In this document: piece after piece, positions 8,701 through 14,616 of the stretch
Layout: the number at the start of each line of letters is the position of its first letter
How positions within the stretch are numbered: the first letter of the stretch is position 1
Source: an uncultured Persicitalea sp.
Lineage (GTDB): Bacteria > Bacteroidota > Bacteroidia > Cytophagales > Spirosomataceae
DNA length: 15,199 nucleotides
NCBI GenBank assembly: GCA_950075905.1
Contig: CATMVR010000033.1
Span: forward strand, 1 to 15,199
Direction: 5' to 3'
Position numbers and translations under genes: made by a program
The notes under the pieces: model-generated
The model's database searches: none
Told to the model about the DNA's origin: nothing
Seen by the model: the letters and a program-made list of their open reading frames with translations, nothing else

Positions 8701-8928
8701 CAGATTACGCTGGGCTATGACCTTACCCGATTCCTGGGCGAGCGCTCGTTCGTGAAAGGGCTGAGACTGAACGCCGTGGCCAACAATGTGCTGGTGCTCA
8801 AGAAATGGACCGAGAACATGGATCCCGAAGAAGCCCTCAACTCATCGGACAACGCCGTAGGTATGGACTTCTGGCCCGGCCTGCCCCCCACGCGCAGCGT
8901 AGGTTTCAATTTGAATGTAAGATTCTAG
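5791..8928 (+). CDS. SusC/RagA-family TonB-dependent outer-membrane transporter
   Basis: I chose the ATG at 5791, which gives a 1045-residue protein starting directly with a Sec signal peptide (MKRNLNPILLFLLLLCQTTLWAQ). An in-frame ATG at 5710 would add 27 unrelated residues and lies inside a leader hairpin. After the signal comes a carboxypeptidase-regulatory-like domain (about 25-100: GKVTDQSNEALPGVSILVNGTTRG), then the SusC hallmark ELVVTALGIKREAKTLGYA (from 104), a plug domain (about 115-240, with IRIRGQSSFSGNNSPLIVVNG and GATAAALYGSRAKDGVVMITTK) and a 22-strand-type barrel ending in a terminal aromatic strand (GFNLNVRF). No STN signalling domain is present, so regulation through a FecR/ECF pair is not expected, which fits control by the LacI-type protein. 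It would import an oligosaccharide or related ligand with TonB energy, together with the SusD-like protein encoded 27 nt downstream. Confidence 0.97.
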   Translation: MKRNLNPILLFLLLLCQTTLWAQNATVTGKVTDQSNEALPGVSILVNGTTRGTVTNAEGTYSIAAPAGSSLVFSYIGYQTQTVAVNNRSVIDLQMVPESQNLGELVVTALGIKREAKTLGYATATVDADQISTNRTPNFVSGLQGKMAGVNITSMGTGPAGTAKIRIRGQSSFSGNNSPLIVVNGVPIDNSNFAIGGDFGNRSSNASDGGDGLASINPDDIESMTVLKGATAAALYGSRAKDGVVMITTKSRGVGKGFGVSYNANFTTDTPLDFTDFQYEYGQGEGGKRPTTANPTSGVWSFGEKFQPGMTQTLFDNETWPYEPVRNRVDKFYRTGTNFTNTVTVANNGENGGFSLSLGNTDSKGIMPNNTFNRKVINLGFTQNINSKLTATGNINYSLEKNVNPPQLNTQDFSVSTVIFTLANSMPFDALQQNQTHPNGDEFVFSRFLVRNNPYYSMNHKFEDVDRNRIFGNVALKYQVADWLYIQGRFAEDFFIRNQEYNIPNGYAPIPRAPIGFVNGQFTQDVRQNTERNIDFILGANKAFGNIGFDLTLGGNQRYARIDYNSVTVQDFIQPGLYTVMNGRIKDPLYSLSEKKINSLFGAATISYKEFLYLNVTARNDWFSTLAPANRSILYPSVTGSFVFSQAFENLPNWLTFGKLRAAYAQVGSDNVNPYSNALYYNVENNSFPNPSGQLVPVGGVNASTVPNKNLRPLRIQEAEAGIELKMFENKVGLDFTYYHKTTDDQILAAQISDASSYTSKLINVGRSMNQGVEMMLTFSPVNTGDFRWDINANASYNTSKVLKLGLADKDTIITVSSGGGRTLNQVVGKPLSQIYTFTYLRDAQGNKVFDAKSGLPLRNNIQQNFGTALPRYFGGITNTFTYKGLSLSTLIDFKLGHKMIAGRNINYMRHGLSKRTLPGRDVGFVIGDGVNPNGEVNQTKTAVQPFYESLNPLGINEDFVFNAGFWKLRQITLGYDLTRFLGERSFVKGLRLNAVANNVLVLKKWTENMDPEEALNSSDNAVGMDFWPGLPPTRSVGFNLNVRF

Positions 8929-8933
8929 ATCAA

Positions 8934-8946
8934 TCATTCTATCATT
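8934..8946. repeat. Single ATTCTATCATT-type repeat unit in the susC-susD gap
   Basis: TCATTCTATCATT at 8934-8946 occupies about half of the 27-nt gap, 5 nt after the susC stop and 9 nt before the susD ATG. It is the same unit that makes up the large inverted repeats after susD and after enzyme 1, here without an opposite arm. Confidence 0.6.
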
Positions 8947-8955
8947 AGAACAAAT

Positions 8956-10491
8956 ATGAAAAAACTACCCATACTTCTTTTCGCCCTTGTCACTGGCCTG
9001 TTCGCTACATCCTGCGACGAGGGTTTTGATGAGGTTAATACCAACAAGGTAGACCCCACCTCGCTGGCACCGTCGTTTGTGCTCAACAAGGCCATCATCA
9101 GCACTACCTACCTCGACGGCGGCTCTACACTCGGTATGCTATGCTACAACTTTCCCATTGTGCAGCAGATCATCACGCCCTATGGCAGCTCGCTGTCGGG
9201 CGGCAACTACAATCAGGTCAACAACAGCAACACGCCGCGGGTATGGCAAAACTACTACCGCAACGTGCTGAAGCAACTCATTGCAGTGCTTGACCAGACC
9301 AAAGGCAATCCCGCACAGTCGAACCTCTACAACCAGGCCCGCATCTGGAAGGCCTATACATTTATGATTCTGACCGATACTTACGGGGATATCCCTTATT
9401 TTGAAGCCGGTAAGGGCTACACCGAAGAGATTATCTTACCCAAGTACGATGCCCAGCAAGCCATCTATAAGGATATCCTGAAAGAACTCGACGAGGCCTC
9501 AGCCGCCCTTACCACTGCCCAGGCTCCGATTATCACGGATATCCTGTACGGGGGCGACGTGACCAAATGGAGAAAACTGGGCAACTCGTTTCTGCTGCGG
9601 GCCGCCATGCGCCTGACCAAGGTAGACCCGGCCACCGCCGAAGCTTACGTCAAGAAAGCCGTGGCGGGGGGCGTGTTCCAGTCCAACGCCGATAACTCCA
9701 TCATCCGGCATACAGCCATCTACAACAACTACATCGCCAACCACCTGGCAGCCCGTGAAAAAACCAATTTTTACCTCGCTGCGCCTTTTGTAAACTACCT
9801 GAAATCAAACAACGACCCCCGTTTGCCCGTCTTCGCGGTGCGCTACGTGGGAGCCAAGGGGGGGCCTGAGCAGGTAGCCTCTCGGGCATCGTCCGACCCG
9901 GCCCTACAAATCGGTATGCCGGTGGGCTACAACGATGTCACCATCACCTCTACCTTTGCTGCCAGCGGGGTAGCCAGCCTGGGGGACTACTCGCAGGCCA
10001 ACCTCAGCACGGTGCTGAAACTGGACGCTCCCGAGTTTCACATCACCTACGCACAGGTACAGCTTCTACTGACCGAGGCGGCCCATCGCGGTTGGGTAAC
10101 GGGTACCGCAGCCGATTATTTTGCCAAAGGCATTCGGGCGAACATGGAGCAAATGGCCGCTTTTGGAACTGCGGCTACCATTCCCGAGGCCTCCATTAAG
10201 GCGTACCTGGATACCCATCCGCTCGAAAAGGGCAAGGAACTTGAACAAATCAATACGCAGTACTGGGTAGCTACCTTCCTGGATGGCAACGAATCCTGGG
10301 CCAACCTTCGGCGCAGTGGATTCCCTGCTCTGCCCCGCAACCCCTACCCCGGCTCCGAAATTACGGGCGACATTATCCGTCGCCTACCCTACCCCGACAG
10401 CGAACTGACCGTAAATGTAGGAAATGTCAAAGAAGCCGTTACGCGTCAGGGACCCGATAACCTCGATACCCGCGTGTGGTGGGACAAGTAA
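8956..10491 (+). CDS. SusD/RagB-family nutrient-binding outer-membrane lipoprotein
   Basis: A 511-residue lipoprotein: MKKLPILLFALVTGLFATSC with the lipobox cysteine at residue 20, followed by acidic residues (DEGFDE), as in the Bacteroidota surface-lipoprotein export signal. The body matches the SusD-like_2 type (FVLNKAI, VWQNYYRNVLKQL, ARIWKAYTFMILTDTYGDIPYFEA, then TPR-like helices), with a typical C-terminal region (NESWANLRRSGFPALPRNPYPG). SusD proteins form a lid on the SusC barrel and capture the ligand at the cell surface. The gene follows susC by 27 nt and is certainly co-transcribed. The SusD-like_2 subgroup binds varied ligands, including glycans and peptides, so substrate cannot be inferred from this gene alone. 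The sugar-acid enzymes downstream are the best clue. Confidence 0.96.
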   Translation: MKKLPILLFALVTGLFATSCDEGFDEVNTNKVDPTSLAPSFVLNKAIISTTYLDGGSTLGMLCYNFPIVQQIITPYGSSLSGGNYNQVNNSNTPRVWQNYYRNVLKQLIAVLDQTKGNPAQSNLYNQARIWKAYTFMILTDTYGDIPYFEAGKGYTEEIILPKYDAQQAIYKDILKELDEASAALTTAQAPIITDILYGGDVTKWRKLGNSFLLRAAMRLTKVDPATAEAYVKKAVAGGVFQSNADNSIIRHTAIYNNYIANHLAAREKTNFYLAAPFVNYLKSNNDPRLPVFAVRYVGAKGGPEQVASRASSDPALQIGMPVGYNDVTITSTFAASGVASLGDYSQANLSTVLKLDAPEFHITYAQVQLLLTEAAHRGWVTGTAADYFAKGIRANMEQMAAFGTAATIPEASIKAYLDTHPLEKGKELEQINTQYWVATFLDGNESWANLRRSGFPALPRNPYPGSEITGDIIRRLPYPDSELTVNVGNVKEAVTRQGPDNLDTRVWWDK

Positions 10492-10624
10492 AATCAATTT
10501 TGAATGATAGAATGAGTGAATGATAGAATATAAAAAGCTCCTTTTGGGCTTTTGTCTATACTTCTATTTATTACACAAAACCGTCACCCATTCTATCATT
10601 CTATCAATCACTCATTCTATCATT
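10491..10624. repeat. Intergenic inverted-repeat element, copy 1 (susD to enzyme 1)
   Basis: The left arm at 10503-10519 and right arm at 10608-10624 are perfect 17-nt inverted copies, built from ATTCTATCATT-like units. A further ATTCTATCATTCTATCA stretch (10590-10606) extends the right side. The left part (10491-10530) is a perfect 40-nt direct copy of 11982-12021 in the next gap. The right arm ends exactly at the base before the ATG of enzyme 1. Between the arms lies a small hairpin, AAAAGC (10533-10538) with GCTTTT (10548-10553) and an inner CC/GG pair, which might act as a weak attenuator. Confidence 0.85.
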
Positions 10625-11980
10625 ATGAATAGCAAAGACCTCTCTCGCCGCGATACTATGAAAATGCTGGGCCTTGGTGGTTCGGCGGGACTATTGGGAC
10701 TTTTTTCGGGACCAGCCGCCGCTCAGGCCCGGGAGGCACAGGGTACCCCCTCCTATGCCAGGGCTATGAAGCCCGTTAAAATCACCAAAGTGCGGGCTAT
10801 TGCTACCGCCCCGCAGGGCTCCAACCTGATTGTAGTGAAGGTAGAAACCTCCGAGCCGGGGCTGTATGGTTTGGGCTGCGCTACCTTCACCCAGCGGGCC
10901 GAGGTGGTGCTGGTAGCTATCAATACCTACCTCAATGAATTCTGCGTTGGCAAAGACGTGGACAATATCGAAGATATGTGGCACGGTGCGTACGTCAGCT
11001 CCTACTGGCGCAATGGCCCGGTACTCAACAATGCCCTCAGCGGGCTGGATCAAGCCCTGTGGGACATCAAAGGCAAGCGGGCCGGTATGCCGTTGTACCA
11101 GTTGCTGGGCGGAAAGGTACGCTTTGCCATACCCTGTTACACACACGCCAATGGCAACTCGCCCGAAGCCGTAGTAGACAGCGTCAAGAGCATTCAGGAG
11201 CGGGGCTTCAAGTTTATCCGCATTCAGCAGGGGGGCTACGGAGCCGTGGGCAGCACCGCCCAGCAACCCGATTTCAAAGCAGCCAATTTTGGTGGCCCTA
11301 CCGACAACTACATGAATGAAAACGTGTACCTGAAAGCCATTCCTGAACTCTTTGCCGCCGTACGAAAAGCCTGTGGCGAAGAGGTAGAGCTTCTGCACGA
11401 CATTCACGAGCGGGTGCAGCCCATGAACGCCATCAACATGATCAAGAAGCTGGAAGAGTACCGGCCGTTCTTCATCGAAGACCCGTTCTCTCCCGAAAAC
11501 ATGAAGTGGTTCAAGCAGCTGCGCATGAATACATCGGTACCCATTGCCATGGGCGAGCTTTTCAACAATATCAATGAGTTTGTGGAGCCGATGGTCAACC
11601 TGTGGTTTGATTTCATCCGCATCCACGTATCACAAATCGGCGGCGTAACACCCGCCATGAAAGTAGCCCGACTGGGTGAGTGGTTCAATATCAAAACCGC
11701 CTGGCACGGTCCCGGTGATGTATCGCCGGTAGGCCATTCGGCGCACGCGCACATGGACCTTGCCATCTGGAACTTTGGCATCCAGGAAGCGGTGCAGTTC
11801 AACGACAAGATGTTAGAGGTGTTTTCCGGCTGTCCCACCATGAAAAACGGGTACATGTCCGTCAACGAGGTACCCGGTATTGGCGTGGACATCAACGAAA
11901 AAGAAGCCGCCAAGTACCCCATCAGCACCAAGTCCAACTGGCAGGTAAGGAAGTTCGACGGTACGCTGATACGGCCGTGA
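10625..11980 (+). CDS. Tat-exported enolase-superfamily sugar-acid dehydratase (ManD/RspA-like)
   Basis: The ATG at 10625 gives 451 residues. An in-frame ATG at 10520 would only translate the intergenic repeat (THSIILSITHSII) and is rejected. A twin-arginine signal is visible: SRRDTMKMLGLGGSAGLLGLFSG with Arg8-Arg9 and an AxA-like cleavage region (AAAQA). The catalytic domain is of the mandelate racemase/muconate lactonizing type: an N-terminal capping domain, then a barrel with metal ligands Asp259 (in HDIHER), Glu285 (FIEDP) and Glu311 (MGELFN), and His361 (WHGPGD) as a likely acid/base. His261 lies two residues after the first ligand, and Arg199 is on an earlier strand (FIRIQ). This pattern and spacing fit D-mannonate/D-gluconate dehydratases (ManD, RspA-like), which convert aldonates to 2-keto-3-deoxy acids. 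Exact substrate is unknown. Family members are normally cytoplasmic, so the Tat signal is notable. Confidence 0.88.
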   Translation: MNSKDLSRRDTMKMLGLGGSAGLLGLFSGPAAAQAREAQGTPSYARAMKPVKITKVRAIATAPQGSNLIVVKVETSEPGLYGLGCATFTQRAEVVLVAINTYLNEFCVGKDVDNIEDMWHGAYVSSYWRNGPVLNNALSGLDQALWDIKGKRAGMPLYQLLGGKVRFAIPCYTHANGNSPEAVVDSVKSIQERGFKFIRIQQGGYGAVGSTAQQPDFKAANFGGPTDNYMNENVYLKAIPELFAAVRKACGEEVELLHDIHERVQPMNAINMIKKLEEYRPFFIEDPFSPENMKWFKQLRMNTSVPIAMGELFNNINEFVEPMVNLWFDFIRIHVSQIGGVTPAMKVARLGEWFNIKTAWHGPGDVSPVGHSAHAHMDLAIWNFGIQEAVQFNDKMLEVFSGCPTMKNGYMSVNEVPGIGVDINEKEAAKYPISTKSNWQVRKFDGTLIRP

Positions 11981-11981
11981 G

Positions 11982-12079
11982 AAATCAATTTTGAATGATA
12001 GAATGAGTGAATGATAGAATAAAAAAAGAGATTCTATTCACTTATTCTATCATTCACTCATTCTATCATTCTATCATTG
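11982..12079. repeat. Intergenic inverted-repeat element, copy 2 (enzyme 1 to lacI)
   Basis: Perfect 28-nt inverted arms at 11993-12020 and 12044-12071, separated by 23 nt. The arms consist of ATTCTATCATTC units joined by ACTC. The first 40 nt (11982-12021) are identical to 10491-10530. The right side continues as CTATCATT and runs straight into the TTG start of the LacI-type gene at 12077. The predicted RNA stem-loop is far more stable than expected by chance and fills nearly the whole 96-nt gap. Confidence 0.92.
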
Positions 12080-13120
12080 AAAAAGAAGATTTCCATGAAA
12101 GACATAGCCGAGGCGGCGGGAGTTTCTACCGCCCTGGTAAGCTATGTCCTGAATGGCAAGGAAAAGGAAAGCCGGGTGGGGGAGGAAATTGCGAAAAAGA
12201 TAAAGGCCATTGCCCGGGAGTTGAACTATCAGCCTAACCACCTGGCCAAAAGCCTGCGCAGCGGTAAGACCCACACCATCGGGCTGGTGATTGCCGATAT
12301 TTCCAATCCCTTTTTCGCCAACATCGCCCGGGTGGTCGAAGACGAAGCCAAACGCAGTGGCTACACGGTGATCATTGGTAGCTGCGATGAAAATGCATCC
12401 AAGTCATGGGACTTATTGAATGTGCTGATCAATCGGCAGGTAGATGGATTTATCATTGTTTCGTCCGAGGGGTCCGAAAATCAGATTCACTATTTAAAGG
12501 AAAAAAACATCCCCTTTGTGCTGCTGGATCGCCACTTTCCGGATATTCAGACTGACTTTGTGGCCACCAACAACTACAAGGCCTCCTACGATGCCTGTAC
12601 CCACCTGATCCGGGGGGGCTACGAACGGATCGGCCTCTTTGCCTACAAGTCGGACATGTACCACATGAAGGAACGTATCCGGGGCTACCTGCACGCGTTG
12701 CGTGACAACGGTCTTCCTTTCGAAAGTGATTGGCTGAAAGAAATCCGGTTTGAGTACCTTGAAAAGGAGGTAAAGGCGGCGCTGGATGAAATTGTATCCT
12801 CCGAGCCCAAGCCGGATGCGCTGATTTTTGCCACCTACGGCCTGGCTATCAACGGATTGAAGTACCTCAACGAGCTACGTCTGAGGGTACCCTCCGATCT
12901 GGCAATCGTCAGTTTTGGGCAGGCCGAAGGCTTCGATCTGTACTACTGTCCGATTACCTACATGAAGCAACCCCTGGAATTACTGGGCCAAACCGCCGTT
13001 CAATTTCTGATTGGCAAACTAAATAATCCCGACGAGGGTATGAAGCAGATTCTAATGGAAGCTAAGCTGGTAGCCCGGGAATCTTCGATGATCAAAAGCC
13101 ATGTTGAGTTAATAAAGTGA
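12077..13120 (+). CDS. LacI-family transcriptional regulator
   Basis: A 347-residue DNA-binding regulator. The TTG at 12077 is preferred because it restores the usual family N-terminus MKKKISMKDIAEAAGVS. The ATG at 12095 would begin at the seventh residue (MKDIAEAAG), still ahead of the HTH core, and is a real alternative. The helix-turn-helix spans about residues 8-27 (IAEAAGVSTALVSYVLNGK), the hinge helix about 52-61 (QPNHLAKSLR), and the periplasmic-binding-protein-like ligand domain runs from about 66 to 340 (TIGLVIADISNPFFANIARVVEDEA). These proteins usually repress transport and catabolic operons until a sugar or sugar derivative binds. Sitting between two dehydratase genes in the operon, it probably senses a sugar acid or its product. 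A plausible target is the CG-centred palindrome at 5176-5191 in the susC promoter, which would also give autoregulation. Confidence 0.95.
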   Translation: MKKKISMKDIAEAAGVSTALVSYVLNGKEKESRVGEEIAKKIKAIARELNYQPNHLAKSLRSGKTHTIGLVIADISNPFFANIARVVEDEAKRSGYTVIIGSCDENASKSWDLLNVLINRQVDGFIIVSSEGSENQIHYLKEKNIPFVLLDRHFPDIQTDFVATNNYKASYDACTHLIRGGYERIGLFAYKSDMYHMKERIRGYLHALRDNGLPFESDWLKEIRFEYLEKEVKAALDEIVSSEPKPDALIFATYGLAINGLKYLNELRLRVPSDLAIVSFGQAEGFDLYYCPITYMKQPLELLGQTAVQFLIGKLNNPDEGMKQILMEAKLVARESSMIKSHVELIK

Positions 13121-13139
13121 GTAACACTATATCAAAACA

Positions 13140-13185
13140 ACCGCGAGACTGCCAAAAACCCTCGCGACCCTTGCGTCCTCGCGGT
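13140..13185. repeat. CCTCGCG-type intergenic repeat with inverted arms (lacI to enzyme 2)
   Basis: ACCGCGAG (13140-13147) and CTCGCGGT (13178-13185) are perfect 8-nt inverted arms. The right side is a degenerate 9-nt tandem series (CCTCGCGAC, CCTTGCGTC, CTCGCGGTG, 13160-13186). GC-rich repeats of this look, placed just ahead of start codons, seem common in Bacteroidota intergenic DNA from general familiarity. Here it ends 16 nt before the ATG of enzyme 2 and begins 19 nt after the lacI stop. Confidence 0.7.
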
Positions 13186-13201
13186 GAAAAAATTACAAAC
13201 T

Positions 13202-14443
13202 ATGCAAAGAAGACATTTCCTAAAATCTGCTGCTTTGGGCTCTGCCGCAGTACTTTCAGGAGTACCCCTGTATAAATCAGAGGCGGCTTCCAAATTAAAA
13301 ATCACTAAAATCCGCTACTACGCCGCACCCGGCTATAACAAGCCGCTGTTTAATCAGGCCCGGGGTATTGTGGAAATCGAAACCGACGGCGGTATCATCG
13401 GCATCGGCGAAGGGGGTTCCAAAGACATGATTGAGCAGTGCGCCCAGATGCTGATCGGCGAAGATCCCTTCCGCATCGAGCACCTGTGGCAGTACCTCTA
13501 CCGCGGCATGTTCTACCCGCCGGGCCGCGAGAAGCTGCACGCCCTGGGCGCCCTGGAAATGGCCCTCTGGGATATCAAGGGCAAGGCACTCAATGTGCCG
13601 GTGTACGAGTTACTCGGCGGAGCTACCCGCGACTACGTGGAATGCTACGCTACGGGTTTCCGGGCCTCTAAGGCCAAAACCGAAGAAGAGCGCGCCCGCG
13701 ACTGCATCGAAGCCGGTCTGCGCGCTTACCGCATCGGCCCCACCGGCGGCAACGGTGACCAGCCTTTTGATTTTTATCAAAATGTAAAAACCACCATCGA
13801 GCACTGCAAGAGGATCGACGAAGCCGTGGGCGGCGGCGGCAACTGGGCCATTGACCTGCACACCCGCTTTGACCTGACCGACGGTCTGAAAATCTGTACG
13901 GCCCTGGAAGACCTGGAACCATACTTTATCGAGGATATTGTCCGCTCCGAAAACCCCGGCGTGTACCGCAACGTCCGTACCATGACCAAGGTACCCATTG
14001 CCGTAGGCGAGCAGTTTGGCGACCGTTGGGACACCAACGAACTCATCGAAGACCGCCTCATCGACTACACCCGCTTTACCCTGCCCAATACCGGTGGCCT
14101 GGCCGAATTCAAGAAGCTGGCGGCTATCTGCGAGACCCACTACGTTGGCATGATTCCGCACTTTACGGGGCCGCTGTCTACCGCCGCACTGGTGCATGTG
14201 CTGGGGTCAAGCAGTCCGTCGCGCGCCATGATGGAGTTGGGGGGTGGAGAGCCGGAGCGCCCGCCCTATTTCAACGAGGATTTTATCAATTTCAAAAACG
14301 GCAAGCTCTACCTCAACCCAAGCCCCGGCCTGGGTGTGAAGTTCGATCCGAAGAAGGCTACGTTTGTGATGGAGGTAAAGGAAAATACCAAGTTTCCGCA
14401 TCCGTATCTGAAAGCGCCGGATGGGTCGATTCATAACTGGTAG
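13202..14443 (+). CDS. Tat-exported mandelate racemase/muconate lactonizing enzyme-family protein
   Basis: The ATG at 13202 gives 413 residues starting with a strong twin-arginine signal (MQRRHFLKSAALGSAAVLSG, Arg3-Arg4, with F and LK in consensus positions; cleavage probably near SEA-AS). A GTG at 13184 is in frame but lies inside the intergenic repeat and is less likely. The enolase-superfamily fold shows metal ligands Asp218 (IDLHTRFD), Glu244 (FIEDI) and Glu270 (VGEQFG), plus His320 (IPHFTGP). The spacing (26, 52 and 102 residues after the first Asp) is identical to enzyme 1. Arg177 in AYRIGP occupies the usual KxK/R strand position. Acid-sugar dehydratases and epimerases or racemases share this set, so I do not assign a substrate. 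It is predicted to act in the periplasm, as with its neighbours, and is part of the same operon. Confidence 0.87.
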   Translation: MQRRHFLKSAALGSAAVLSGVPLYKSEAASKLKITKIRYYAAPGYNKPLFNQARGIVEIETDGGIIGIGEGGSKDMIEQCAQMLIGEDPFRIEHLWQYLYRGMFYPPGREKLHALGALEMALWDIKGKALNVPVYELLGGATRDYVECYATGFRASKAKTEEERARDCIEAGLRAYRIGPTGGNGDQPFDFYQNVKTTIEHCKRIDEAVGGGGNWAIDLHTRFDLTDGLKICTALEDLEPYFIEDIVRSENPGVYRNVRTMTKVPIAVGEQFGDRWDTNELIEDRLIDYTRFTLPNTGGLAEFKKLAAICETHYVGMIPHFTGPLSTAALVHVLGSSSPSRAMMELGGGEPERPPYFNEDFINFKNGKLYLNPSPGLGVKFDPKKATFVMEVKENTKFPHPYLKAPDGSIHNW

Positions 14444-14447
14444 CTGG

Positions 14448-14494
14448 TTTGCGTCTGCGACGCGAACCCACGAGGCGCGCGTTTGAAACGCGCC
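14448..14494 (+). repeat. Double hairpin, REP-like, after enzyme 2
   Basis: Two GC-rich hairpins follow the stop codon by 4 nt. The first is TTTGCGTC (14448-14455), loop TGC, GACGCGAA (14459-14466), with a single G-T pair. The second is GGCGCG (14474-14479) with CGCGCC (14489-14494); equivalently, GCGCGTTT and AAACGCGC flank one G at 14485. The paired-hairpin form resembles REP elements spread by RAYT/IS200-type transposases. No transposase is present here, so this is inference. Lack of a U-tract argues against an intrinsic terminator, but the hairpins could protect upstream mRNA. Confidence 0.6.
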
Positions 14495-14498
14495 ACAC

Positions 14499-14599
14499 AA
14501 ACGGTTAAAGGTCAAAAGGCAAACTGCGTTCTCTGATTAGCCTACGACGCTTTTGTCAAAACACAAATCTTTAACCATTTAACCCTTAACCGTTTAACC
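14499..14599. repeat. TTTAACC-type intergenic repeat with inverted arms (enzyme 2 to enzyme 3)
   Basis: AAACGGTTAAAGG (14499-14511) is complementary to CCCTTAACCGTTT (14583-14595) at 12 of 13 positions, with a 71-nt spacer. The right part (14570-14599) is four degenerate tandem units, TTTAACCA, TTTAACC, CTTAACCG and TTTAACC. It ends 17 nt before the ATG of enzyme 3. TTAACCGTTTAA at 14586-14597 is also a CG-centred near-palindrome similar to the susC operator, possibly by coincidence. Confidence 0.7.
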
Positions 14600-14616
14600 T
14601 AAAAGACAAAGTTACT

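Noticed and set aside
10520..10624. N-terminal extension of enzyme 1 from the ATG at 10520
   Set aside because: The extension translates the intergenic inverted repeat and would push the twin-arginine signal about 42 residues into the protein.
10491..12079. CRISPR array, because of repeated ATTCTATCATTC units
   Set aside because: Repeats are short and in inverted orientation, spacers are not uniform, and the units fill gene gaps; no cas genes are visible.
10491..12079. Insertion sequence ends or an integron-like site for the 40-nt repeated block
   Set aside because: No transposase or integrase gene in between; the genes between the copies are normal operon members.
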